Positions 1-6,637 are shown, counted from the stretch's first letter. The stretch is DNA of 8,402 bases from a bacterium (GCA_017444045.1 JAFSXO010000036.1:1-8402); one strand, 5' to 3'. Notes: generated by a model not told the origin, from the sequence alone. Numbers and translations are program-made.

Positions 1-146
1 GTCATAATGGGGATCTATTGGCCATTGCTTAACTAAACGACACTGCTGCCATACTTTAGGGGGAGTCATAATGTTAGGTTAGCTGACGCTAAGTTACCGA
101 CATTGATTTGTAGAGAGCTCGTTATTTAGCCGATATTCGGCACAAT
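1..146. repeat. Gene-free left edge with a degenerate repeat pair
   Basis: No credible coding region is present. The 9-mer GTCATAATG occurs at 1-9 and again at 65-73, 64 bp apart. On the minus strand two related 18-19 bp words follow the same spacing: CAGTGTCGTTTAGTTAAGC (about 27-45) and CAATGTCGGTAACTTAGC (about 87-104). The arrangement resembles the multiple terminal repeats seen at ends of some insertion sequences, but no transposase is visible, so this is only a possibility. Confidence 0.3.
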
Positions 147-190
147 AAAAAACAGCGGCGCTGCCCTTGTCGGCAGGACGCTGTTTTTTT
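147..190. terminator. Bidirectional intrinsic terminator
   Basis: A stem pairs CAGCG (153-157) with CGCTG (179-183), and CTGCC (161-165) with GGCAG (172-176), around a five-base loop. It is preceded by six A and followed by seven T. Either strand therefore gives a GC-rich hairpin followed by a U-run. It lies 24 bp past the dipeptidase stop codon and would end that transcript. It would also stop any plus-strand transcript entering from the left. Confidence 0.9.
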
Positions 191-213
191 ATTGGTGGGC
201 TAGCTAGGGATGG

Positions 214-1269
214 CTAATGCCAGGTCTGGCGGATTACGCGCAGCCAGTTTCTGTATGCGAATTTTTCAATATCGTCCTCGGATAGGCCAGCCTCGCGCAT
301 TGCGTCTAGCAATTTAGGTAGTTTGCTGACTTCCGGCAACTCTTCCGGCATACAGGCTCCGTCGAAGTCGCTGCCCAGGCCCACGTGATCTATCCCGATG
401 ATCTCGGCTATGTGACTGAGATGCTCCATGAAATACTCTAAGCCGCGGCGGGGATTGTACTGTCCATCGGGGCGCAGATCGGCTACATGCAGGGTGATGC
501 CTACGATGCCGTCGCTGTCGGCGATGGCCCTTAGCTGCGCATCGGTGAGGTTGCGCGCCGAGGGAGCCATCGAATATGAAGCGCTGTGGCTGACGACCAA
601 AGGCGCGGCTGAGGCTTTTGCTACATCCCAGAAGCCCTTTTCGTTGAGATGGGCCATATCGACGATTATGCCCAGCTCATTGCAGCGCCTGACTAGGCGC
701 CTTCCCGCCGGGGTAAGCCCAAAGCCGCAGTCGGGGTTGCCTGGCCGCTCAAAGGGCACTCCGTTGCCGAAGATATTGGGACGGCTCCAGACTAGGCCCA
801 AAGAGCGCAGGCCTGCCTGGTAGTATAGCTCTAGGCTGTTCAGCTCAAAATCTATAGCTTCGGCGCCTTCGATGTGGAGCACCAGCGACAGCCGCTCCTC
901 CTGCATATTGCGCTGCAGCTCGTCATAGGTGCGGGCGATGCGCCAGGGGCACTGCGGATCGCGCTCGGCCCGCAGTATTTGGGCGAAGATGGCGTCGGTG
1001 CGCTGGCGGGCCAGCCGCGGGTCCAGCGGCGGAGGCATGATCAGCTGATTTGAAGCGGTACGGTAATCGGCGCTGTCGGCTTCTTCTTCGTCGTCGGCCT
1101 CTATGAATATAGCGAAAAGGCTGCCCAAATAATGAGCCTGCTGGGCGCGCTGCGCGTCAATATGAGTTTGGGGAGTGCCCAAAGGGAACAGCGGGGGAGC
1201 TGACAGCTTTTGGGGTAGGGTTTGAGTTATGGTGTCGTTGTGACCGTCAAAGAAGGGGATTTTTTTCAT
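214..1269 (-). CDS. M19 membrane (renal-type) dipeptidase
   Basis: This 351-residue protein is a zinc dipeptidase of peptidase family M19, which hydrolyses dipeptides including D-amino-acid-containing ones. The metal-site motifs are in the family order: H10-x-D12 in DGHND, the bridging Glu E134 in HIEGAEA, H207 in DMAHLNE, H228 in VVSHSAS, and D301 in GSDFDGA. R239 in SARN fits the conserved substrate-binding region. Length is normal for bacterial members. There is no signal peptide, so it is probably cytoplasmic. The ATG at 1269 gives the standard N-terminus (MKKIPFFDGHND), although no strong Shine-Dalgarno precedes it. The gene stands alone, diverges from the prenyl synthase gene and ends at the terminator at 147-190. 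Family assignment is firm; the natural substrate cannot be told from sequence. Confidence 0.95.
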   Translation of the reverse strand: MKKIPFFDGHNDTITQTLPQKLSAPPLFPLGTPQTHIDAQRAQQAHYLGSLFAIFIEADDEEEADSADYRTASNQLIMPPPLDPRLARQRTDAIFAQILRAERDPQCPWRIARTYDELQRNMQEERLSLVLHIEGAEAIDFELNSLELYYQAGLRSLGLVWSRPNIFGNGVPFERPGNPDCGFGLTPAGRRLVRRCNELGIIVDMAHLNEKGFWDVAKASAAPLVVSHSASYSMAPSARNLTDAQLRAIADSDGIVGITLHVADLRPDGQYNPRRGLEYFMEHLSHIAEIIGIDHVGLGSDFDGACMPEELPEVSKLPKLLDAMREAGLSEDDIEKFAYRNWLRVIRQTWH

Positions 1270-1416
1270 GTCTGACGCTTCTGGCGGAGATTGTATTATT
1301 CCTTTTCGCTAGCAAGATATGGCTGTGCCAATAGCTTAGCGCTATGTAAGCGTGTTCGCGCTGCTCCAGCTTTCCTTGCAGTGGGGAAATAGCGGATCTT
1401 ATGCGAATAAAACCGT

Positions 1417-2472
1417 ATGGCGTCACAGAATGGAATACTGACCTCAGTTCTCAAGCGCGTTTCCCGCGCCTTTTACTTAAGTATGCGCATTTTGCCCGAT
1501 GGAGTGCGCCAGCCCATAAGCTTGGGCTATCTGCTGGCCCGGGCAGCAGATACCGTTGCCGATACTCCCAATATCGAGGCCGCTGAGCGCCTGCGCCGTC
1601 TGCAGCGCCTGCAGGTGTATATTCGGAACCTCGATGCCGAGCATTTCCTAATGGCCCAAGAAGCCTGCGCCTGGACCGAGGGAGTAACCCCGGGCGAGGC
1701 CAAGCTAATGCAGGTCTTTCCCCAGGCCCTGGAGCTGACCGCTCAGCTGGACGCTGAGGACCGCGGCGATGTTCAGCAGGTGGTGACAACCCTCATAAGC
1801 GGTATGGTTTTAGACCTATCCTTCTTTCCCGGCCGTTTTACCGAAAATGTGCAGCTCGACCGTTACACCTACCTGGTGGCCGGCTGTGTGGGTGAGTTCT
1901 GGAGCAGGATAATTGCGCGCCATACCCCAGCTCTGCACGGTTGGGACTGCGAGCATTGGTCGCAGATTGGCGTGCGTTTTGGCAAGGCTCTGCAGCTGAC
2001 CAACGTTTTGCGCGATGCGGTAAAGGACTTGGAAAATGGCCGCAGCTATATCCCGGGCCTGGTGCGCGAGCCCTGGCCGGACTGCGCGGGGCAGCAGGGT
2101 AGCGATTATTATGAAGCGGCTATGGCCAATTTAAACAGAACGCAGACCAACGATATCCTGGGGCAGTGGATAGAGACGGCCTTGGAGCATTATTGCTGCG
2201 CAATTGCGTATACATTGTCTCTGCCCTGGCACTGCTGGCGTCTGCGTTTGGCTGTGATATGGCCGATCGCCATCGGTTTGGCGACCTTGGCCAAGCTGTG
2301 CGACTGTTCTGAGGATTGGCTAAAGCGGGGGAGGCGCATAAAGGTTGAGCGGCGCTGGGTCTATCGCATGATCGCTTTGACCGTACCTCTCAGTCTGTAT
2401 ACACAAGGACTGCAGCGCTGGTTGGAAAGCTGGTGGCATAGAGCTGATGCGGGCAGCCATAGGCTTCATTGA
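1417..2472 (+). CDS. Squalene/phytoene synthase family protein
   Basis: This 351-residue trans-isoprenyl diphosphate synthase is of the head-to-head type and joins two farnesyl or geranylgeranyl diphosphates to give squalene, dehydrosqualene or phytoene. The two Mg-binding aspartate motifs are DTVAD (45-49) and DAVKD (200-204). Other family marks are SRAFY (16-20), the helix YTYLVAGCVGEFW (151-163) and GRSYIP (208-213). The N-terminal run RQPISLGYLLARAADT (31-46) resembles bacterial squalene-synthase-like proteins more than plant-type phytoene synthases. The hydrophobic C-terminal segment (about 279-293) may lie against the membrane. The ATG at 1417 is the first possible start after an in-frame TAA at 1408, but it has no clear ribosome binding site. 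No desaturase, cyclase or hpn gene is nearby, so the product is undecided. Confidence 0.9.
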   Translation: MASQNGILTSVLKRVSRAFYLSMRILPDGVRQPISLGYLLARAADTVADTPNIEAAERLRRLQRLQVYIRNLDAEHFLMAQEACAWTEGVTPGEAKLMQVFPQALELTAQLDAEDRGDVQQVVTTLISGMVLDLSFFPGRFTENVQLDRYTYLVAGCVGEFWSRIIARHTPALHGWDCEHWSQIGVRFGKALQLTNVLRDAVKDLENGRSYIPGLVREPWPDCAGQQGSDYYEAAMANLNRTQTNDILGQWIETALEHYCCAIAYTLSLPWHCWRLRLAVIWPIAIGLATLAKLCDCSEDWLKRGRRIKVERRWVYRMIALTVPLSLYTQGLQRWLESWWHRADAGSHRLH

Positions 2473-2512
2473 CGCCTGCGCATTGATCATCGGCGCTGAA
2501 AACTAAGCGTCA
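2470..2512. terminator. Possible hairpin between convergent genes
   Basis: TGACGC (2470-2475) pairs with GCGTCA (2507-2512), and GCGC (2478-2481) can pair with GCGC (2493-2496) inside it. The stop codon of the prenyl synthase lies in the outer stem. It occupies the 73-bp gap between two convergent genes, a sensible place for a terminator, but neither side has a T-run, so a Rho-independent role is doubtful. Confidence 0.35.
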
Positions 2513-2545
2513 GCCAATCTGCTACTCCCTTGGCATTGAAACGCA

Positions 2546-3703
2546 TTAGGTGCCTTTGCCTTTTTTTTGGTCTTTTAGCTCCTGATAGAGATGCACAAGG
2601 CGTTCGGTATATGTTTCCAGGGAATACTGCTCGGCGGTAATTCTGGCGTTGGCGCCCATGGCTTGGCGCAGTTCTTTGTCCTCGGCGGCTCTTTCTAAAA
2701 TGGCGGTGTAAGCGTCTAGATCGCAGGCGCTCAGCAGGCCGTCGTGACCGTCGGTAACTGTATCGCCAGTGCCGCAGGCATCTACGGCTATTACGGGCAG
2801 ACCGCTGGCCATGCTCTCTAGAACGGCCAGAGGCTTGACCTCGGTGGTGCTGGTCATTACGAACATATCTGACGCAGCGTAGTATTCTGGCATTTCATTG
2901 TAAGGCACGCGCCCGGGGAAAAATACGCAGTCGCGCAGGCCAGCCTCGTCGGCTTCTTTCTGTAGATCGCCGTACAGAGGGCCATCGCCTAAAAGCAGCA
3001 GGCTGAACTGGGGATGATGGCTGTGTACTCTGCGGAAAGCCTCTAATAAGAAGCTGAGGTTCTTTTCTAAACTCAGCCGCCCTGTAAAAATCGCCAGTGT
3101 CTGATCTGGCTGCAAGCCGAGCTGCTGGCGGATGCGCTCACCGGAAGCGTTGCGGTAAGAGCGCAGATCGATAGCGTTCTGCAGCGTTTCTACGCGGCAT
3201 TTAACGCCGTATTCATCCAATAGTCCGCGTATACTGGGCGAGGGACATATCACGCAGTCGCACCTGTTGGCGTAGGCGCTTACGTGTTCTCTGGCCGCCC
3301 AGCGCACGAACTCGCTGGGCAGGGGAATATAATGGGCGTATTGCTCCATTTGGGTGTGGAAGGTGTAGACGAGCGGGATGTTCAGTTGTTTGGCAAAAAA
3401 AGCCCCTACATCGCCCAGCAGAAATGGATGATGGCAGTGAATTATATCCAGCTTCATTTTGGGGATCATGGGAAACAGATGAGCTGACAGGGGAATGGCC
3501 AGAGGAAACTCGACTTTTTTGGTGAGGCTCATGGAGCGGAAACGCCATACTCCGGCGTGCTCCTCCTTATAGCCTGGCACATCGGGGGCAAAGATGAAGG
3601 GGATATGCCCGGTGCGCATTAGGCCCTTGCGGATAAGATCTACAGAATTGACGACGCCGCTGACGATAGGGCGGTAGGCGTTGGTAAATAGAGCAACTCT
3701 CAA
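2546..3703 (-). CDS. GT4 family glycosyltransferase, diacylglycerol glucosyltransferase-like
   Basis: This 385-residue GT-B retaining glycosyltransferase probably transfers a sugar from a nucleotide donor to a lipid or envelope acceptor. The N-terminal domain opens with a Rossmann strand and the glycine loop SGVVNS (15-20), and contains the run YTFHTQMEQYAHYIP (113-127). This resembles alpha-monoglucosyl-diacylglycerol synthases of Firmicutes. The C-terminal domain has GRLSLEKN (208-215), with Arg and Lys for donor phosphate binding, then GDGP (239-242) and an EX7E motif from E288 to E296. There is no signal peptide; such enzymes sit on the inner face of the membrane. Translation starts at a TTG (complement of 3701-3703) behind the Shine-Dalgarno GGAGGA five bases upstream. 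It follows the gmhA gene by 54 bp. A PimB-like or LPS-core role remains possible. Confidence 0.88.
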   Translation of the reverse strand: MRVALFTNAYRPIVSGVVNSVDLIRKGLMRTGHIPFIFAPDVPGYKEEHAGVWRFRSMSLTKKVEFPLAIPLSAHLFPMIPKMKLDIIHCHHPFLLGDVGAFFAKQLNIPLVYTFHTQMEQYAHYIPLPSEFVRWAAREHVSAYANRCDCVICPSPSIRGLLDEYGVKCRVETLQNAIDLRSYRNASGERIRQQLGLQPDQTLAIFTGRLSLEKNLSFLLEAFRRVHSHHPQFSLLLLGDGPLYGDLQKEADEAGLRDCVFFPGRVPYNEMPEYYAASDMFVMTSTTEVKPLAVLESMASGLPVIAVDACGTGDTVTDGHDGLLSACDLDAYTAILERAAEDKELRQAMGANARITAEQYSLETYTERLVHLYQELKDQKKGKGT

Positions 3704-3708
3704 GGCAG

Positions 3709-3714
3709 TCCTCC
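3709..3714 (-). promoter_or_regulatory. Ribosome binding site fixing a TTG start
   Basis: The minus strand reads GGAGGA here, followed by five bases and then TTG at 3703. The strong site and the conserved N-terminus (MRVALFTNAYRP) both support the TTG as the true start of the glycosyltransferase. Confidence 0.8.
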
Positions 3715-3757
3715 GGGAATTGGTTATAAAACCGGTGTCAAAACACTAATTGCAGCG

Positions 3758-4357
3758 TTACTTGGCTCTCATGCACTCTATAAGCTCGCACAGCACATGG
3801 ATGATGGTGAGATGCGCTTCTTGGATGCGGCAGGTGCGCTCAGAAGGCACTTTCAGACACATGGTACAGGCTTCATTTAGCTTTCCGCCGCTTCTGCCTG
3901 TGAGACCGATAACCGTTGCCTGGAGCTCGAGGGCTTGCTTGGCGGCATTAACGATGCTGGGGGAATTGCCTGAAGTAGACATAGCTATGACCACATCGCC
4001 TTTTTTGACTAAAGCGCGTACCTGACGTTCATATACCTGGTCGAAGGAAAAGTCGTTGGAGAGTGCCGTTAAAATGGAGGTGTCGGTGGTAAACGCGTGG
4101 GCTGCTAAACAGTTGTCGCGCTCAAACCTGCCCACGAGCTCGGCAACTAGGTGCTGGGCCTCGGCCGCACTGCCTCCGTTGCCCATGGTATAAACGGTGT
4201 GGCCCTGCTCCCAGGCCTGGCACATGATCTCGGCTGCTCTGATAAGCTGGGGAAGCTGCTCTGCAATTCTATTCTGAAGCTCAGCGCTTGCTCGTATAGA
4301 TGCCTGCGCCATTTTGGATATGGCGTCGGCGCTGTATTCTAAAGGCTTGTTTTCCAT
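3758..4357 (-). CDS. gmhA: Phosphoheptose isomerase (GmhA-type SIS domain)
   Basis: This 199-residue SIS-domain protein converts sedoheptulose 7-phosphate to D-glycero-heptose 7-phosphate, the first step of ADP-heptose synthesis. GmhA family marks include MGNGGSAAEAQH (58-69), AFTTDTSILTALSNDF (88-103), STSGNSP (127-133), GLTGRSGG (151-158) and VPSERTCRIQEAH (170-182). H69, E73, Q179 and H187 match the spacing of the zinc and catalytic residues of E. coli GmhA (61, 65, 172, 180). An upstream in-frame ATG would add 10 residues inside the end of the previous gene. The ATG at 4357 is preferred because AAAGGA lies five bases upstream and the length is then typical. It lies 13 bp after the serine hydrolase stop. 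The related DiaA proteins are an alternative, but the full zinc set favours GmhA. Confidence 0.9.
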   Translation of the reverse strand: MENKPLEYSADAISKMAQASIRASAELQNRIAEQLPQLIRAAEIMCQAWEQGHTVYTMGNGGSAAEAQHLVAELVGRFERDNCLAAHAFTTDTSILTALSNDFSFDQVYERQVRALVKKGDVVIAMSTSGNSPSIVNAAKQALELQATVIGLTGRSGGKLNEACTMCLKVPSERTCRIQEAHLTIIHVLCELIECMRAK

Positions 4358-4362
4358 GGCTG

Positions 4363-4368
4363 TCCTTT
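4363..4368 (-). promoter_or_regulatory. Ribosome binding site deciding the gmhA start
   Basis: AAAGGA on the minus strand stands five bases before the ATG at 4357. It supports that start over the in-frame ATG at 4387, which lies within the upstream coding region and would give a non-conserved N-terminal extension. Confidence 0.75.
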
Positions 4369-4370
4369 TA

Positions 4371-5573
4371 TTATTGTTTGCTGGCACAGTGCTTGTAAGC
4401 TATTAAAGACAGCTCCTGAATGGCTTTTTGAGCCGCGCTGGTATGCTTGTCTTTAACCTTGTCGACAAAAACGCTGATAGCGACGGGATGAGAGCCGGCC
4501 ATCATGATGCCCGTATCGTTGACTACTCCTGCTATAGTGCCAGTTTTGTGGTAAACCTTAGTCCCTTTGGGCAGCAGGCCGGGAATGCGGCTGTTGTAAC
4601 GCTGGCGTCCCAGCACTCCGAGGCAGTAGCTGGTCCATTCTTCGCTGAGAATCTGGCGTTTCCATAGTTTAATGAGCAGCCTGTTGTAATCGTTGGGCGA
4701 ACCGTAATTATCTACCGCGGCGGCGATAGCCATGCTTTGGGCTTCTGTTTCCTGTTTGGCGGAAGCGTCTTCCCACGCCTGAATCTGTTTTAAGGAAGTG
4801 TCTGCGTATTTTTCGCCCACGCTGTCTGCCAGGGCGCATTTCTGCTGATAGGATAGGCTGTTCCAGTAGCTTAAGAATGAATTTATAGATTCGCCGTGAG
4901 GCACCCCCCGGCGCAGGCTGAGGAGCCAGGCCTCGCGGTTGGTGAGGTAAACGCTGGAATGGGTCAGTCCATGATCGATAAGCAGGCGGTTGACCGAGCT
5001 TTTGCCGATGGCGTCGAGCAGTGTGTCTGTGGCGGTGTTGTCGGATATGGTGATCATTTTTTCGATAGCCTGGCGCATGCTGACCGTGGATCCGTCGGGC
5101 AGAGAGGCCATATCGCCGCTGCCTATGCACTTGGTGCGGCTGGTAATGGTAAGCAGGGAACTGAGGCTCAGTCCGTTGGTGCCTTCCTGCATTTGCCGGG
5201 CTGCTTCGATCATCACGGGGAGCTTAAAAGCGCTGGCCATGGGGAAAGATCGGTCTCCGCGTATCTCGGCGTGTTCGCCGTCGCTGATATCGGTTACGGC
5301 GATACCTATCTCCATATTGCTATAACGGGCTGCCGCCTGCCTTAGCTTGTTCTCTAAGGTACTTTTGTTTGGGGCAGCTGGCTGGCTGGCTTTGGCCTGA
5401 GCTTCCGGAATGGTTTCGGTGGCAGGTTCGGAAATAGGAGCAGCTGCTGCAGGCAAAGTCCCATTCCAGGGTACGGGAGTGGGCGGCACTGCGTATACAG
5501 TTCCTATACTGATGCATAAACAGACTGCGGTTTCTATCGCCCAGCGGCGTAGCGGGTAAATGATCGTAAACAT
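4371..5573 (-). CDS. Exported class A beta-lactamase-like serine hydrolase
   Basis: This 400-residue protein belongs to the serine beta-lactamase/penicillin-binding fold (Beta-lactamase2 type). Residues 1-28 form a signal peptide with a cleavage site after VYA. A Pro/Ala-rich linker (about 29-70) then leads to the catalytic domain. The active-site motifs are S114-A-F-K117 (SxxK), S177-D-N179 (SDN) and K343-T-G345 (KTG), in correct order. TEM enzymes have E166xxN in a short omega loop, but here the stretch between GLTHSS (202-207) and DNYGSPNDY (288-296) is about 80 residues long and has no clear ExxN. E214 in TNREAW is only a candidate. At 400 residues it is well over the roughly 290 of TEM-type enzymes. 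It may be a beta-lactamase, or a D,D-peptidase or esterase relative. It is first in a run with gmhA and the glycosyltransferase. The start ATG has a weak ribosome binding site. Confidence 0.85.
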   Translation of the reverse strand: MFTIIYPLRRWAIETAVCLCISIGTVYAVPPTPVPWNGTLPAAAAPISEPATETIPEAQAKASQPAAPNKSTLENKLRQAAARYSNMEIGIAVTDISDGEHAEIRGDRSFPMASAFKLPVMIEAARQMQEGTNGLSLSSLLTITSRTKCIGSGDMASLPDGSTVSMRQAIEKMITISDNTATDTLLDAIGKSSVNRLLIDHGLTHSSVYLTNREAWLLSLRRGVPHGESINSFLSYWNSLSYQQKCALADSVGEKYADTSLKQIQAWEDASAKQETEAQSMAIAAAVDNYGSPNDYNRLLIKLWKRQILSEEWTSYCLGVLGRQRYNSRIPGLLPKGTKVYHKTGTIAGVVNDTGIMMAGSHPVAISVFVDKVKDKHTSAAQKAIQELSLIAYKHCASKQ

Positions 5574-5709
5574 AATGAGGGATTCTTTTCCATAAGGTAT
5601 GGTGCCTGCTTAGATAAATAAAATAGTTTGCTTGGTAGCAAGGATCTGCTGGCGATAGAGAGTATTAATAAACGCTAATCTGATAAGCTTTGTATGAGTG
5701 CTTTTTCGC

Positions 5710-5744
5710 TGGCGGTTGGCGCTTAGTTTAGCGCCATAATGGCG
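5710..5744. promoter_or_regulatory. Overlapping dyads built on TGGCG/CGCCA
   Basis: TGGCG occurs at 5710-5714, 5717-5721 and 5740-5744, with its complement CGCCA at 5732-5736. TGGCGCT (5717-5723) and AGCGCCA (5730-5736) form a perfect 7-bp stem with a six-base loop. CGCCAT (5732-5737) and ATGGCG (5739-5744) form a second, nearly contiguous palindrome. The two cannot form together. There is no T-run, so a simple terminator is unlikely. It could be a protein operator for either divergent gene, or a switching RNA structure. Confidence 0.45.
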
Positions 5745-5792
5745 AGATTAGAGGATAACATTCAAGAAGCGAGGTTCTTTTCCCTGATCTCG
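5743..5792. promoter_or_regulatory. Long imperfect hairpin upstream of rplU
   Basis: CGAGATTAG (5743-5751) pairs with CTGATCTCG (5784-5792), with one G-T pair. After a bulged A it continues as GGA (5753-5755) with TCC (5781-5783), then AA with TT. The terminal loop (5759-5777) can close further through GAA and TTC. The plus strand continues into TTTATTTA, so the structure is terminator-like in that direction, although no gene upstream on that strand needs one. Confidence 0.4.
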
Positions 5793-5817
5793 TTTATTTA
5801 GTGTTGGGTACATAAGT

Positions 5818-5846
5818 TTGACAGATACGCCGTAAATATGTTATAA
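5818..5846 (+). promoter_or_regulatory. Sigma-70-type promoter of the rplU operon
   Basis: A perfect -35 box TTGACA (5818-5823) is followed after 17 bp by TTATAA (5841-5846); read one base later, TATAAA, the spacer is 18 bp. Transcription would begin near 5853, giving a leader of about 60 nt before the GTG of rplU. Confidence 0.88.
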
Positions 5847-5852
5847 AGAACT

Positions 5853-5907
5853 CCATGTATAAATGGTTTTCAGCTCACGGACATTATTAGTGAGAGAACC
5901 TAGGAGG
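5853..5907 (+). promoter_or_regulatory. rplU leader with two small hairpins and ribosome binding site
   Basis: The transcribed leader can form CCAT/ATGG (5853-5856 with 5863-5866) and CTCAC/GTGAG (5874-5878 with 5890-5894). A strong Shine-Dalgarno AGGAGG follows at 5902-5907, six bases before the GTG start. Many Firmicutes have a structured L21 leader thought to bind L21 for feedback. The position fits such a role here, but the match to that family is not established from sequence alone. Confidence 0.45.
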
Positions 5908-5913
5908 TTGTAA

Positions 5914-6228
5914 GTGTACGCCGTGATAGAAAGCGGGGGCAAACAGTATCGTGTAGCTCCCGGGCAGAGAGTTCGCGTAGATCGTTTGGAAGGCGAAATT
6001 GGGTCTGCGGTTGCTTTAGACCGCGTCTTAATGGTTGTAGACGATCAGAACAATACCATTACTGGCGCTCCTTATATTGAGGGGTGCACCGTTGAAGCTA
6101 CTATTGCTGAGCAGCATCGCACTCGCAAGGTATTAGTTTTCAAATATGCGAAGCGCAAACGCCGTCGCGTTAAGACTGGCCATCGCCAGCATTTTACCGC
6201 TTTGCAGATCGGTTCTATCAGAAAGTAG
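5914..6228 (+). CDS. rplU: Large-subunit ribosomal protein L21 (bL21)
   Basis: This 104-residue protein of the 50S subunit contacts 23S rRNA. It shows the family N-terminus YAVIESGGKQYRV (2-14), the central ITGAPYIEG (49-57) and the basic signature KYAKRKRRRVKTGHRQ (77-92), with the usual length. The start is GTG, fixed by a perfect Shine-Dalgarno AGGAGG six bases upstream. It is the first gene of a plus-strand cluster behind a near-consensus promoter. In most Firmicutes it is followed by prp and then rpmA (L27). Here prp follows after seven bases but rpmA does not. Confidence 0.98.
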   Translation: MYAVIESGGKQYRVAPGQRVRVDRLEGEIGSAVALDRVLMVVDDQNNTITGAPYIEGCTVEATIAEQHRTRKVLVFKYAKRKRRRVKTGHRQHFTALQIGSIRK

Positions 6229-6235
6229 TTTCGGC

Positions 6236-6559
6236 TTGATTCGAGTCGTAGTGCGGCGTGATCCTGAGGGTGAAATTCGCAGTTTGCGATGCTCTGGACA
6301 CGCCGCTTTTAATATTGAGGGTGGCGTTGACATTGTATGTGCCGGTGTTTCGGCGCTAATGGGAGCTTTGGTGCTTGGGCTGACCAAGGTCGTAGGCATT
6401 GATATCCCTGCAGAAGATGGTGACGGGCTCCTAGGTGTGAGTATTCCGCCAGACATTACTGCTGAGCAGAAGCGCTCGGCGCAGGTACTGCTTGAAACCG
6501 CAGTTTTGAGTCTTGCTGAGCTTGCACAGAACTATAAGGGTTTTGTGATCGTTGAGTAG
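6236..6559 (+). CDS. prp: Ribosomal-processing cysteine protease Prp
   Basis: This 107-residue cysteine protease (YsxB/DUF464 family) removes the N-terminal extension of ribosomal protein L27 in Firmicutes and related phyla. The catalytic pair is present: H22 in SGHAAF and C35 in DIVCAGVSAL, with the conserved Ser at 39, close to the S. aureus enzyme. The likely start is the TTG at 6236, seven bases after the rplU stop, giving the typical opening MIRVVVRRDPEG. An upstream in-frame ATG at 6146 would put 30 extra residues inside rplU and is less likely. The ribosome binding site is weak, so translation may be coupled to rplU. Its usual downstream partner and substrate gene, rpmA, is not here. 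Confidence 0.92.
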   Translation: MIRVVVRRDPEGEIRSLRCSGHAAFNIEGGVDIVCAGVSALMGALVLGLTKVVGIDIPAEDGDGLLGVSIPPDITAEQKRSAQVLLETAVLSLAELAQNYKGFVIVE

Positions 6560-6637
6560 ATAATAGAAGGCTGTCGCGGTCTCCAGTCTTGTTGGCAGTC
6601 TTGCGCAGCGTTATTATTGTCGTTCATTGGGCGATTC

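Larger units (their letters stand above)
5574..5817. other. Divergent intergenic region, upstream part
   Basis: No gene is seen between the serine hydrolase start and the rplU promoter. The stretch nearest the hydrolase (5574-5700) is AT-rich and must hold that gene's promoter on the minus strand. The best match is TTGCTA (complement of 5636-5641), with only a poor -10 box after it. A small hairpin TTGCT/AGCAA lies at 5628-5641. The remainder is occupied by the dyads at 5710-5792. No BlaI-type operator (TACA-TGTA) was recognised. Confidence 0.5.

Noticed and set aside
428..823. Open frame of 131 codons on the plus strand
   Set aside because: It lies wholly within the dipeptidase gene on the other strand, has no ribosome binding site and no recognisable motif. 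It follows from the GC-rich codon pattern of the real gene.
1331..1351. Small inverted repeat GCTTA/TAAGC with TAGCGCTA inside, between the divergent dipeptidase and prenyl synthase genes
   Set aside because: The stem is only five base pairs, with no T-run and no repeated operator half-sites; this is within chance for a short AT/GC-mixed gap.
1401..1586. 61-codon open frame overlapping the start of the prenyl synthase
   Set aside because: It starts 16 bp ahead in another frame, has no ribosome binding site, and lies almost entirely within the conserved prenyl synthase sequence.
4896..5345. Plus-strand open frames of 149 and 111 codons
   Set aside because: Both are antisense to the serine hydrolase, whose active-site motifs establish the minus-strand frame as the coding one.
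6592..6620. Possible internal promoter TTGGCA with TATTGT at 17 bp before the small membrane protein
   Set aside because: Two mismatched boxes at an acceptable spacing are expected by chance. The gene lies in a same-strand cluster and may be served by the rplU promoter, so it is not listed as a feature.
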